DNA of 64,000 nucleotides from Trissonchulus latispiculum (taxonomy: Eukaryota > Nematoda > Enoplea > Enoplida > Ironidae): NCBI GenBank assembly GCA_030248195.1, contig JASAND010012522.1, positions 42,603 through 106,602 on the forward strand, written 5' to 3'. This document shows, piece by piece, positions 48,998 to 60,939 of the stretch. Below the pieces are notes generated by a model. It ran no database searches and was not told where the DNA came from. It worked only from the letters and a program-made list of their open reading frames with translations. The number at the start of each line of letters is the position of its first letter. The stretch's first letter is position 1. The position numbers and the translations under genes were made by a program.

Positions 48998-51138
48998 CCT
49001 TATCTTTCGGCCTGGGTGTTTTGGGTTTTCGACATAAATCTAATCAAAAACAACTCGTATGGTGTTTTAAACCCCATTTTTAACGTTTTTAACAATTTCT
49101 ATCCAATTTTCTCAATTTTTTCAGAAACTCTTTGAAAAATTTGCAAAAATTGTTGCTAACATTTTGCATTTTTCTCTTGTTTGGACCCCATTTTAGATGT
49201 GGAGGGAGGTCTGAGCTCGCGTTGGGGGGAGGGAGTAGTCGAGGTCGGGTAAGGGGGACCTCGGTGGGCTGTCCTATTGGGGGTGGGGGGGGGTCAGTTT
49301 AGCTTTAAGTTAGATAAATTTTGCCAAAAAATGTTAATTTTTGAAACTTTTTCTCAAATGTTGTCACAATATTGCCAGAAAACCGTGCAGAAACACCTAA
49401 AACGATGAAAACATGTCTACTTCTGACTACAAAACTTTTTAAATGCAAAAACATTTTGCGTTTATTCGCTAATTTTTGGTAGGGGGTTGCTGAAACCAAT
49501 ATCTGAAACAGCTTTTTCATCATTTGGTTTATAACTATTGTCCCCATTGCTCCTGAGAATCATCCCGATCCAAAACATGATATTTCTCGACGTTGTTCGA
49601 ATTTAAAAACATTTATATTATTGGCATCAGTCGATAACTTTTTCAATGCTAACTTAACTTATTCTAAAAGTAATTATTACTACATTGTAATGATCAATAA
49701 AATTTCGTAAAAACTCAGACATCCCTTTCAACCAATTTGAACTGACTACCTGCATCAGCATGATTTGTGAAATAAGTTTATCTTGACAGAGGAGTTGGTC
49801 TTTAAAAAACGACTTATTTATACAAGATCTGATTAGCCATAATCAAAGCCATGAAGAAAATGGAAAACAGGAATGCTGGGTCTGGGACGGGGGACCATAG
49901 AGTTGGAATCAATAATTGCGGAAGTGCCAAGGAAAGGTTTGGGAGCAACCTTAAGAAGTAGAGCTATTGGGTTAGTTTATATCAGCACTATCCTTAGACG
50001 AGGATATGGAAAACAAAAAAGTGCTGGACCCAAAATCAAAGACAGGAGGGAAGGGAAGGGGAGAGCCTGCTTTTAAGTTTGCCCCTATCTCTGGTATATA
50101 GAGACTGAATCTAACGGCAGTAGAATCTGTGTCGTATTATAGCAGTCAGTTTGTGGGGACAGTCAAGCTGAGCTAGGCCAACACTAGATATGCCTATGCT
50201 CACGCACATACATGAGCAAAACACAGGAACATGAACACAAACTAACACATGCTAACGGAAAACGGGCGAACGCACGCTCGCCATATAGTTACAGCTCAAC
50301 CTTTATAACATCCCTACGTTCCACAAACATGCATGTACGCGCCAGGCTCCTCTTTGTCTGCTCTCTTCATATATATATATACATTACTTGTATTAATCAG
50401 TGCTATATAGCTCCAGAGATAACTACGTATATATGCATAGGTTAGTCTCCAACCAGACTTGCCTGCTCCAAACAGCCAGCTTATCTGCTTGTCATGACTG
50501 AAGGTAAGACCCAAGAGAAGCTCTACACAGTCTGTAAGCCTATCTCGGTACAGGAAATCTAGATCCGTGAAGTCTTGGAAGGCTACTTCTTAATACAGAT
50601 GCATAATAATCTACTAAATTTAGCAATTTAATGCAGTTTAGAAAAAAGCTAATGAAAATCCTATTTTGTATCACATTTCTATCTATCTTTGATGCACAGT
50701 GCACTGCAGCATATAATCTAATTTGAATGGCACAAAGGACATCCATGTTCTTCAACATATTTCTTGATCAATTTCTTGTTTCATTCAGTTGAATTATGGC
50801 AACGACCTAATAAATGCAGTGTCTGAGTAGGAACGTATGTTATAACTCTATCAGAAGGCATTAGTGTAGGAACTCATTACGTTTTACAAATATGAATGAG
50901 GTAGCGTGCGTTAACTATCTATAATATGGTTAGTTCCTGGTTCGCATTGACTGACAAAACATGTGTTAATGTTTCAAGAGTATTTCACAGCCAATAATGC
51001 TTGCCCTAGCACTTAGATACAAATGCATTCATAAACGATTCAAGTGTGGATGAACCTATTGGATTTCCTTGTTCTGGAGTCTTTAAAATTTATCCTTTCG
51101 CCACTACGGCAATATTTCCAAATTGCAAAGTTACTTAT

Positions 51139-51281
51139 CCGCACGGTGCACGCTGGGAGGCCTGGACCTAAACTAATTTGCTTCGCCATGCAGAGAAATG
51201 CATAGCGCAGCAGTGTGTGCAGCTGCGCTCCAAGCTAGACAGCTCAGATGCACACCAAAAAAAGGCCTCCCAGCCTCGGCA
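51139..51281. repeat. foldback with GGGAGGCCT arms
   Basis: CGCTGGGAGGCCT faces AGGCCTCCCAGCCTCG about 120 bp away, with the internal palindrome-like CAGCTGCGC. Possible small MITE. Confidence 0.5.
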
Positions 51282-51423
51282 ATTTGCTGATAGATAATCT
51301 TTAAAATTGCTTGAATTTATGCTCTCAGCTGCAGCATCAGAGAATCAAGTTTCATTAGTTTAGTGGCAAGCTTCATTTGTAGCTTGTTTCGTTGTATAAG
51401 TACTTTACAACACGACATTACTT

Positions 51424-51547
51424 GCATTCAGAGATTAATGCAGCGTCGCACGGGAAGCCCTCGTGCGTGGCACTCGTGCGCTTCGCGCACTCGTGCCACA
51501 CACTTGAAGCTTCCCGCACGGCTTGCGTATAAATCTCTGAATGCACG
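51424..51547. mobile_element. 124-bp foldback MITE with 60-bp arms
   Basis: Left arm TGCATTCAGAGATTAATGC, GCACGGGAAGC, GTGGCACTCGTGCGC; right arm its imperfect reverse complement ending AATCTCTGAATGCA. The loop is only about 3-6 bp (TTCGCG), so the single strand would fold into one long hairpin. Confidence 0.75.
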
Positions 51548-52832
51548 CAGATCCGTGCTATAAAGTATACTTGTTCTATAGTTCAAATATTTATATACAG
51601 GCACCAGAAGACAATAATCTTCAAAATGAGAGAATGTAAAAATGGAAATTAGGAAATAAGTGTAACCTAATAGGGTTGTAGAATTTGAAATTTATAGTGT
51701 GATTCTAGAAATAATTGCAAGTTCGTGAAGAGTATGTGATTTTAAGATCCCTAACAAATTTTAGAAGAATGCAAGGACAATAATCTTTCTTTAATTCATA
51801 AATAATTTTCACAGTATACAAATAAATAAGAAATTTACCGTGCCCATACCTCTCCTCTGCCCCCATAAACAAGCTTTAGCCCATTAGTCCTGAAGTGGTA
51901 GTGAAATCGTCCATGTGGAATTGATTTGGCGGATGAAAATGAAGTTATTGACCGAATATGCGAATATATCTCTGCCGTTATATTCGAAAACTAATTTGCA
52001 TATTGTACAAATGTGTAATTTGCTGAAGACAGCTGAAAGGCGAAGCCAAAAGTTCTACACAGGAGGAGGATAGCTAACTTTCAAAGCGGATGAATTTACA
52101 CAGAAGCAAGAAAGGAATGTAGTAGTTTGGCATAATTTCAACTAAGCTCTACCATGCTGCCGTGAATTTCCCACAGGGAGACAAAACCCGAACTTCCCAA
52201 GTACGAGCTCCCCAACAACTGGCGTTGCGCGCCAATTTTTACAAAAATGAAGTATTCGGGAACACCGGCCACACTGAACAGAAGTGCAATTTAGTTTGAA
52301 CGTTTGCTATGATAACTCCAACTTTTGAACAACTGCAAAATAAAAATCAAGGAATATTTCCACAGCAGCATGGATTTCATTACGGTGGTGGTAACTTTTA
52401 CAGCTGTTATTTTCCAGACGTTACATACAACATGTCCAATTTAAGGACTTCTATAGCAAATGATACACCATTTTAAAGCTTGAAATCAGGATATTTTAAT
52501 TATCTAGTCAAAGGTTTTGTGTAACTACTTTCTAAACCGATGTACACAGAGGAAACAATAACTATTTTTATACAAAGACTTCATAAATCTGTGCAAATTG
52601 GTCAAACTTTAGATCAACCTGATTTGCATAGTCTTGCCAAGGGGCATTTATCTTAGTTTCGTCAGAAGTTACCTATAACAAGAGAAATTTGTGAAAAAGT
52701 TGAAAACTTGTGAAATTTCATGATTTTCGACATTTCAAATGAGTATTACTGAACTTTGTGAAAGTTTCAGCAAAAACCAAGAAAAGTGCGAAGAATATTT
52801 CTGTAAAGTAGTTTGTTAATTGAGGCAGTTAA

Positions 52833-53822
52833 GTGGTTGTACCACTACTGGGATGGACTTTGAACTGATACTGTGAACCATAAATTTAATCAATCGCCTT
52901 GAAATTTGGCACATTTGTTCTTATCATGTTTTCCATCAAATGAGTATGGCTACTACGTTGCGGGGGGCTGGCTTGCTGTTTACACAAGAGGAAATGTATT
53001 AAAAGTTTTGAATTTAAATATCTCCTTCAATGCTTTGTGAATTTGTTTGAAATTTTCCATGCTAGCTTTTTTTTGCGCTCAGGCCGTTTTTTTAGTTTTT
53101 CGTAAAAGTGGATTTTCGATTTTTTAGCTTATTTTGAAATATTGTAAATTCTATATCTTGCCCACTTCTGCGTTTTTTCAAAAACAGAAAACGGCCTGAG
53201 CGTATGCAGATATAAAACATATCTGGAAAATTTGGTCAAGTTTGGTTGAAGCAGTGACGAGAAAACCAAAAACAAAGAATTCGCAACTTTCATTGTTTGC
53301 TATGGTTTTACGAATTCGCTATGCTTTCAATCAGCTGCATAGTGTCTTTTGTTAAATAATACACATACGTAACACAAGGACAACCTCTGGAATCCAATAG
53401 ATGTAATTTTGGTATAAAATGATCCTACATTTAATACATTGCTTATGCAAACGGTCAGCGTCATTATTTAAAATAAGCCATATGTAAAGTCATCTGTAAC
53501 TTTTGACAGAATCCACGTACAGAAGAAATATGCACATCATTTTTGCGTCATCATCACATCATATGCACATCATTTTTAAATATGCGCTTTTTGTGCTCTT
53601 TCAGATGGTAGAGTAAAATTTAATATATGAAGCTTAAAGAAAATTTTGGTTATTTGAGCATGCGCGAAGCCACGGTGGTAGCTAGCCAATTATACGCTTT
53701 CTTACACTATTATGTTGCCCAGAGGCAGCTGGTCAACCAGATTTAATTCACCAAAATTTTTGACAAGATTGCTTCGTCCATACAAAAATTACGTAGAAAA
53801 TCCCGGTAGTGATACTACCACC
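52833..53822. mobile_element. 990-bp TTAA-flanked element
   Basis: TTAA at 52,829-52,832 and 53,823-53,826. Ends GTGGTTGTACCACTACTGGG and the reverse complement of GGTGGTAGTATCACTACCGG. No transposase frame. A third kind of TTAA-type element in the window. Confidence 0.72.
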
Positions 53823-53843
53823 TTAAGAGAAATCCTTGTTTAA

Positions 53844-54205
53844 GGTGGTGATTCCTTTTGAAGATATCAAATTTGAACCCTATTACTCATTCATTCCTAG
53901 GAGTTAAGAAACCATTTTTATATCGAAATGGATCTTAATATTTTCTCTTTCTAACGAATACAGTGAACATAACTTTAGTTCTTGAAATTATTTTACTGTA
54001 TTTTCGAAGTAATTTAATTTTCCAGATATTTTGCAGACTAAAGCAAATTTTTTCGTGTGGCGTCGGCCATATCATTCGATTCCACTATCAAATAGCTCGG
54101 GACCGTTTTTAATTGCTATGAAACCGCTCTTCGTTATAAAGAAATTAACTAAAATGTGTGCGCAACCTGGATTTTGCCTACTTTTCCCAACTTTGACAAG
54201 AAAGA
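53844..54205. repeat. truncated copy of the 17.8-kb TTAA family
   Basis: TTAA at 53,840-53,843, then GGTGGTGATTCCTTTTG and similarity to 19,320-19,649 read in reverse (GAGTTAAGAAACCATTTTTA, CGAAGAGCG-like). Cut short where LINE D begins. Confidence 0.65.
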
Positions 54206-54214
54206 AAGAAAGAT

Positions 54215-56380
54215 TTACTCCAAATGAATGCGAACGGAATAACAACAATACAACTGCATAACAAGCGAAAATATTAGAAACTGAAAATCATGAACACGTA
54301 GAAAACTGACCAAGACATCACTTTCATTTAATCCATTCTTAAATTCAGTAATGTGTTTACTTAATTCAATCGACTCCGGTAAAGCATTCCAGGGTTTGAG
54401 TACTCGGCAAGCAAAAGAAAATTTATGAATATCAGTATACAATTTTGGAATTTTCAATTTAAGCAAATGACCTCTCGTAGCATAAGGCGAATCCACAAAA
54501 TTGAACAAATCAGGTGGCAAGTATAATCGTGTAATCATACATTATTTTATACACCATAACTAGGTCAGTAATTAAACGTCTTAATTCAAGAGATGGAAGA
54601 GAGAGAATAGCACACTTATCTTTATAAGAATAACCTTCAAAAAATGCAAAAGACGAGCAAAATCTTTTTTGAACCTTTTCAATAGTTTCAATGTCTTTTT
54701 TTAACCAAGGGTTCCATATTTCGTACGCATAAGACAAAGTTGGAATAACATACGCTTTATATAATTTCATACTAAGTTGTATATTATCAAAAACAAAGTT
54801 ATTTAGTGATAAGGATAAAACAGACATTGCTTTATTTTTATTAAAATTAAAAAATAAATAAAATAAATTTAAATTTTGTTGATATGAATCGCAAATTTTA
54901 AATTCTCCGTAACCCAGACACCTAGATCTGAGTAGCCATATACTTTCTTAAGAATCTCGTTTTGAAAAAAATACTGAAGTTTTTCATTTGAACGGCCGAT
55001 GTACAGAATTACAGTTTTAGGAATCGAGACAGTTAATTGCCATTCGTTGACGCAATTTTGTAACCTATTAAACAAAGACTGCAAGGTTCTGTGACGATTC
55101 ATCCCCGAAGCAAAAAACTTAATATCATCGGCATATGCACAACAATGTATATTCTTGCACGCATGCAGTAGTTCATTAATAAAAACTAAGAACAAGGTAG
55201 GTCCACATACGGACCCCTGCGGCACACCACTAACGACATCACATCAGTCAGAAAAAGATTCGCTTATTTTAACCCTTTGCCTTCTCCCACACACAAAGGC
55301 TTCGATTATATTTAAGAATTTTTCAGTAATACCATAAGCTTCAAGTCTGACTTTCAATTTCGGAATTGATAGTAAATTAAAAGCTTTTTTAAAGTCTATG
55401 TATGCAATGTCAATGGACTGCTTAGAGTCTATATCTTTAAACCACTGAAAAGAACAGTTTAATAAATATGTAACAGTAGACCTTCCTTTTAAAAACCCAT
55501 GTTGATTTGTCGCAAGTATTTTATTTTTAATGCAATGATTCATAACATGTGTAATGAAAAAGTTTTCGTTTTCGTTTTCGTTTTTCGTTCGCCCAAAAGT
55601 GTCAAAAAATAAGGTTTTTGGGGTCAAATTTTCAAAAATTTTCTCAATTTTTAGCTAATTTATGGACTTATAAGCTCATTTTAAGCTTAAAAACAGCGAT
55701 TTTTTGCGTTTTTACCTTAAAAATGCTAATTTTTCGCTAAAAATTTCGGTATATTTTACTTTTGGCTCGCCCCCCCCCACTTTTCGGAAGCCCCCCCCAC
55801 TTCCCCCTCCCTAGGGGGGGGGCGAAGCCACCCCCCCACTTTCAAAACCCTAAAAAAATGCCAGTATTATGGGGTGCTCTCCGAGCTACCCCATGAATAG
55901 GCACCACATTTGCATCACGCCAACCTTGAGGCACTTGACCAAGATGGTAACAGAAATCAGTAATACAGTATATAGGATAAGCTAATTCTGCAGAAAAAGT
56001 CTTATAGAAGATATACGGAATGTCCTCGGGACCAGCAACTAGAGTAGGTTTCAACCTATATAAAACTTCAAATACATCAAGCACATCAAAGTTCATACGT
56101 TCACAACTAGTCACACACCTATGGACCACAGTTGGCAATCTCCCATCATCATGAGTATAGACTGAGCCAAAAAATTCACATAAAGCTTTACATTTATCCA
56201 TGTCTGATACAGCAGATTGCTGTTGGTCCAGTTTAAGCACAGGGATTTCAGGTAACTTTGAGCTTTTGGTTGGCATGAGCTTTTGGTTGGCATAGAATGA
56301 ATAGAAACATTTTGCTGCCAATTTCTTGCACCCGAAGGAACGGACCCCCCCACCCCCAAGAAGCATACGCTTGTCACACT
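54215..56380 (-). mobile_element. LINE D, decayed CR1/Jockey-type non-LTR retrotransposon
   Basis: RT pieces in coding order: PTLVAGPEDIPYIFYK and VPQGWRDANVVPIH (56,366-55,890); QHGFLKGRSTVTYLLN and IAYIDFKKAF (55,560-55,260); VPQGSVCGPTLFLVFINELL and CAYADDIKFF (55,235-55,100); LYKAYVIPTLSYAYEIW and KDIETIEKVQKRF (54,790-54,650); RGHLLKLKIPKLYTDI and VLKPWNALPE (54,480-54,360). No RNase H after the thumb. Frame shifts and stops between pieces; a C-run element replaces the segment at about 55,571-55,870. It is different from LINEs A-C. Confidence 0.85.
55571..55870. mobile_element. G/C-run insertion in LINE D
   Basis: Separates VVPIH from the QHGF part of the RT. Starts with TTTTCG repeats, has CCCCCCCC and GGGGGGG blocks, and ends next to the hairpin ATGGGGTGCTC...GAGCTACCCCAT (55,865-55,893) that also occurs at 16,785. 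Terminal repeats not resolved. Confidence 0.5.
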
Positions 56381-56490
56381 CTTAGTTATTATGTACTCTT
56401 GCTATTATCATAGAGGAGTCTACCCGCTAGGAGGGGGGGGGGTACAATTCCTTACAGAAAGTTATCATACAACACCTGGTAGAATCGTAC

Positions 56491-56550
56491 CTTGTGGCTG
56501 CAAAAATGTCATCAAACTTTGACTTTACATTCTTAGCTTCACTCAACGGC
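56491..56550 (-). CDS. RAD50: RAD50 exon 6
   Basis: [19 protein letters not shown] with a split Arg codon, matching human PLSEGKALKQKFDEIFSAT. Acceptor TTTTAG, donor AAG|GTACGA. It is the last RAD50 exon seen. Confidence 0.93.
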
Positions 56551-59500
56551 CTAAAATAAATGACAAAAGGAAATAAAAAAGTTACGTTCCTGTAAAAAAC
56601 GCGCTATGAACTACGGAATGCCCGGCCCGAACACTTCTGTTAGAATTTTCGGATACTCTAAAACACTGCAAGCGCCCAGAATATCAGAATTTTGTTGACA
56701 TTCAGAAGCCCAATATTTCATTCACCGAAAAACTCCTAATAATTTCAGCCCTTCCAGTAGCTTGTAAAATTGTCTAAATTCAGTAATTTTTTAGAAAATT
56801 TCCCACTTCATGGAACTCCGCCCCACCTTTTCAACTCAATACAAATTCTTCCCTAAAAACTGCCAAACATTAAAAGGCCTTCGTTCTTAAAATCTGCACA
56901 GACTAACTTTCCTTACCACACTAATGTTTGCTAACGTATACTTTAAATGTTTCTCTGAGAACTTAATTGAAACGAAACTTTTATTAAATTGTTGGAGGTT
57001 TTAGACCACTTTTACGTACGTTTCCAATACTAGTGCTACACGTACAAATAAGCTAAGTTGCTCGATAATCTCAGAAAAGAATAGTTTGTAGAATATATAC
57101 ACAAACTGTTAATTAATAATAATTAATAATTATATAATAATAATTAATAATGCACATCCACTTATATATACCAATTGGAATCCTCTTGATGACAGAAAAT
57201 CACATTGGTCAGAACTGCCTTTGAGACTCCCAGAGCCGCTATCATTTCCTTGTCCATCTCACCACACTTTGAGCTCAGAGTAACTATCTGAAATAAATGG
57301 AAATCCAGGTATTATACGAAACAAGAAAACTGGTGAAGAATGTCTGAAGTCACACTGTTGCCGCTCTTCAGTCTACAGAAATCAAAGAAAATCGAGACCA
57401 ACCTATGCGAAATTGGGGCGATTATTGCCGAGATTTTGATAGCGGCAAGACTTGCGAAGTTAGCGACAGGGTAACGCATCACAGTAATTCAGTTGACACA
57501 GGCACACGGTGTAGAAAAAAGGTTCTTTTACCCGCCCGCCATGATGTCGAAAAGAGCTTCAACTCTTGAATGGGATGTAGTAAAGGAAGAATAACTAAAT
57601 AACTTTGAAAAAGAAGATGGACAATATTGAGATAAGATTCGTTGATTGCATTGTTTTGATTGTCTGTCATAAAGCGTATTTTTGGGTAAGCACACCCAGC
57701 AATAAGTGTCTGAAACATCATTTGAAAGGCTGAAACATCATCTTCTGCGTAGGTATATATGCACAGCCAGGCGGGGCCATACGACAAATACAAACTCGAG
57801 AAGTTAAGTTTACCGACTTCGTTTACTGGTACATAATCCGCGCAAATTACAAAAAATACCTATTCATACCTCACCAGTCGGCGACCGCCGTTTAATGGTT
57901 CCTTCCAAAGTCTTTGTCTCCATCTTTTTCTGCTAAACCAGCATAAAATAGGTACGCAAGTACGTATATACGTATATGCAAACATTTAAACAAAGCAAGC
58001 TCAGATACAAGCAAACAGGGGCGACGGGCGTATCCATGATTTTGAGAAGGAGGGGTCGGTCCAACCCGAAAAGGGGGTCCCAATCAACTTTTTCAAAAAT
58101 GCCGAATTGGCGACAAAAACAGCTCAAAATTTCAAAAAAAATTCCCGAAAAGGCGCGTGTCCGGACTCTGAGCACTCCGCCTCCCTTCCTGGATAATACA
58201 TCCCAGCTTTACACTTACTTTGTAATATATCCCCCAGAGACAGTTTGAGATTTTCTACTAGTTTTCAATAAAGCCAACATTCTCCGCTTGCAAACCTTCT
58301 GAGTGGAAACAAGGGAACGAGTGACCACAACTTCCCGACCAGAAACATCATGCAATTTCAGCTTTACTTGTGCCTTAACTTCGCATTCTTTCGCCAGCTG
58401 AAATCAGCGTAATAGAACTAGAAAATACATAGATTTGATCACACCAAAACATAACTTCAGCACAGATGGAATTAGTAATATGCACAGGCGCGGACTTACT
58501 TAGGGAGGGGGCCGAAACCAGACGTGATGGGAAAATTTTATTGTTCGCGCTTGCTTTTACCCCTATATATATACATTTCAGCGTTTTAAACATTTCAATA
58601 GCGACTTTTTAAAATTTTCAAAAATTTCAGCGCCGTCGGCGCGAAATTTACTCTATTTCTGCTTTTCAAAGCTTATTTTCAAAAATTGTTCAACTCAACT
58701 TCAAATTTTTCTGAGGTCCGACTTCCACGAAAAATTTTTATGTGCGCCACTGAATAAGCAAATGTATAATTAGTGGACAGCCCTATAAATCTAGACAGTT
58801 TCCAAAATAATTGTGGACTCCGTTTCAAATATTTTTACGTACTTCTGATTTACTTAGGCGGAAAAATTGGGAATAGGAAAATGGTGTGGAGTCCCCCCCC
58901 CATTGGAGAGACCAGGGGGCAGTGTTTTTTTTTGCTCAAAAACGCGTGTAATTACACACTTTTTTCTGGAAAATAGCAAAAAAATTTTGGCGACTGTGTA
59001 ACGTTACTCCAAAATTTTGGACAAATTTTACCAAATGGTCGGAACTTTTTCCAATGCTCATTCATTTGCTTCCACATATTTACCGTTCCTGGGGGGCTTC
59101 GCCCCCCAGACCCCCCTTTTGCACCAAGTCTTGCATTTTATTTTCGGTATTATTTAAGTATATATTAGTTATATGCATATTATATTTGCTATATTTGTTC
59201 GTTCTTGTATTAAAATATGTCTAATTTACGTGTACGCGTACACACCAAAATTTTTCAGCTTATGAAACAAAATTTAACTGGTTCCTTGCCAAGTTTTGTG
59301 CTACAGGAGGCCTTTCGAAAAATGAAGTTCCCTCGGTGTAACTGGTGTTTTCCTTCGTTCTATCAAGTCAAAACCAATAAATGCAAATCATCGATGTAAC
59401 TACTCATTTTTTTAATTTTGTCGATCTGATTTGGTGAAACTCCAAATATTGCTGTAAATAAGATGTTTAAATTTTACTTATAATTTTTTAACGGAATAAT

Positions 59501-60334
59501 TTTGTTAACTATACAATTGTATATATACACGTGTTAAGCAAAACGCGCGTAAATTAGGAATTTTTAGGTAGTTACACACTTTTTTCTGAAAAATAGCAAA
59601 AAATTTTGGAGAGGTGTGTAACGTTACACATAAGCCGTCGGCGAAAAAAAAACACTGCCAGGGGGGAGTAGATAAAAAGCTACAGGGTAATTCATCAGAT
59701 CGCCTGAGAAGCAACAAATATAATTAAAAAAGCATGTGAGGACGGGACAGGGGGTTTAGCTTTTGCAAGAAGGAAAAATAACTTCTAGGCAAAATATGAA
59801 AACGCCTGAAATGAATTGGCAAAAAAGCTGACCTTAGGATCATGAACAAACAAGGATCCTTTGGCTCCAGGAGGCATGTCACCGGTACACACATATCGTA
59901 AACTTTCTATCACAGTCTGAAATAATGAAAAATTGGAACTATCATGCACAGACAGGGTTATAGGTAGATGCAATTAATCCGAGTTTTAAAACTGGGCTTG
60001 TGCAACTAATATTTTGACTGCTTGAACGGTAATATTTGCAAGGTAATATTTGACTCCTTGAACGAATGCGCATACGTACTAATTGGATCAGGGATGGGAC
60101 CGGAAACAATGTTTTCTGCTGCCTTCAAAAAATTAGGGAGTTTTAATGTAAAACGAGGAAATGACGCATAAAATGTCCGCAATATTTACGTACGTATAGA
60201 CGCACACGTACCGTTTTTCCACTACCATTTGGTCCGACTAGAATTGTCAAGGGAGACTGAAATTCTAGCATTTGTGGCTTTTCAGGGCCAAAACTGCGAA
60301 TCCCTCGAATCATTATCTTGTCAAGAGAAGACAT
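56491..60334 (-). CDS. RAD50: RAD50 (5' exons only)
   Basis: RAD50 is the SMC-like ATPase of the MRE11-RAD50-NBS1 complex for double-strand break sensing and end resection in the nucleus. Six exons give about 182 in-phase codons covering the N-terminal ATPase lobe: Walker [29 protein letters not shown]-like, CHQEDSNW (Q-loop region) and [20 protein letters not shown]. Full-length RAD50 has about 1,300 residues; the coiled coils, zinc hook CxxC and Walker B lobe were not found left of 56,491. The last exon seen has a normal donor (ACAAG|GTACGA), so the gene should continue. Confidence 0.93.
57172..57287 (-). CDS. RAD50: RAD50 exon 5
   Basis: [20 protein letters not shown], then [18 protein letters not shown], matching human [20 protein letters not shown] and [18 protein letters not shown]. 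The Trp codon is split TG|G. Acceptor TTTCAG, donor TTG|GTATAT. Confidence 0.95.
57870..57932 (-). CDS. RAD50: RAD50 exon 4
   Basis: [20 protein letters not shown] then Glu, matching human [20 protein letters not shown]. The acceptor is a tandem TAGCAG; the first AG keeps alignment with human. Exactly 21 codons. Confidence 0.9.
58296..58397 (-). CDS. RAD50: RAD50 exon 3
   Basis: [20 protein letters not shown], then [14 protein letters not shown], matching human [20 protein letters not shown] and ELIAVQRSMVCTQK. 34 codons, phase 0. Acceptor TTTCAG, donor AAG|GTTTGC. Confidence 0.93.
58485..58752. mobile_element. 268-bp hAT-like MITE
   Basis: AATATGCA at 58,477-58,484 and AATAAGCA at 58,753-58,760 (7 of 8). 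Ends CAGGCGCGGACTTACTTAGG and the reverse complement of CAGTGGCGCACATAAAAAT. Shares GAAACCAGACG and TTTCAGCGTTTTAAAC with the MITE at 37,024. In the intron between RAD50 exons 3 and 2. Confidence 0.78.
59833..59916 (-). CDS. RAD50: RAD50 exon 2
   Basis: [20 protein letters not shown], then SLFVHDPK, matching human [20 protein letters not shown] and NTFVHDPK. 28 codons, phase 0. Acceptor TTTCAG, donor AAG|GTCAGC. Confidence 0.94.
60212..60334 (-). CDS. RAD50: RAD50 exon 1
   Basis: 41 codons from ATG 60,334: [31 protein letters not shown], with Walker A at residues 34-41. Human begins MSRIEKMSILGVRSFG. Donor ACG|GTACGT. The Met is chosen by family match. Confidence 0.95.
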
Positions 60335-60489
60335 ATTTGAGTCAATACAAAATGCAATTAGAGGTTACAGCTAAAGAATTGAAGATAATGCCGCATAAAA
60401 TGACAGAACACGTTGCAAGTTTGCAGATGTGCAGTGTGATAAGAAATAAAATAGATAAAAAATGGCCAAACATTGGGATTTTTAGGGTA

Positions 60490-60745
60490 AATTCGGCAAA
60501 ACTCTTCATAAATGTCTAAATTTTTAGCTTATAGCGTTTATTATTGAGAGAAATACAAGTTTTTAACTGCATTATGGACTTTCTCTCTCACTCAATATTG
60601 CCCTTATTTAGGACTTGGAAAAATACTGGCAGTCAAGTTTTTTAAGTTTGAAACCATTGTCTAATGACTGTTAACAATACTTCATTGTTGGATGTTTTTC
60701 GGAATAGAAACGCCAGAAAATGCGATTTCTGGCATAAAAATGAAT
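60490..60745. repeat. diverged copy of the CATAGGTG element interior
   Basis: TTTTTAACTGCATTATGGACT, TCAATATTGCCCTTATTTAGG and AATGCGATTTCTGGCATAAA match the interior of 47,304-47,852 with many changes. No ends found. It lies just upstream of the RAD50 start. Confidence 0.65.
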
Positions 60746-60939
60746 ATATAATTCTTGACACAGGAAGAACTTTTATGGGTAAAATCGTTGGAAATTGCTG
60801 CGCAAGGTACAACTATTTTACCACGGAACTTTAATGAAATTTTTTAATAGTGTTAATATATACACTGTTTATATCAGTTTTTACCATGAGATGTCAACGA
60901 ATTTACAACGCTTTTTATTCGGTTTTTATACGTATATAT

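Larger units (their letters stand above)
49310..52832. other. intergenic stretch without recognised genes
   Basis: No ORF with homology on either strand. Two foldback sequences lie at 51,139-51,281 and 51,424-51,547. No RAD50 exon was recognised here. Confidence 0.5.

Noticed and set aside
48881..49135. Gly-run protein frame
   Set aside because: It is a translation of the poly-G tract; no coding evidence.
49873..50076. 67-codon plus-strand frame
   Set aside because: No similarity recognised, no splice or promoter context; probably chance.
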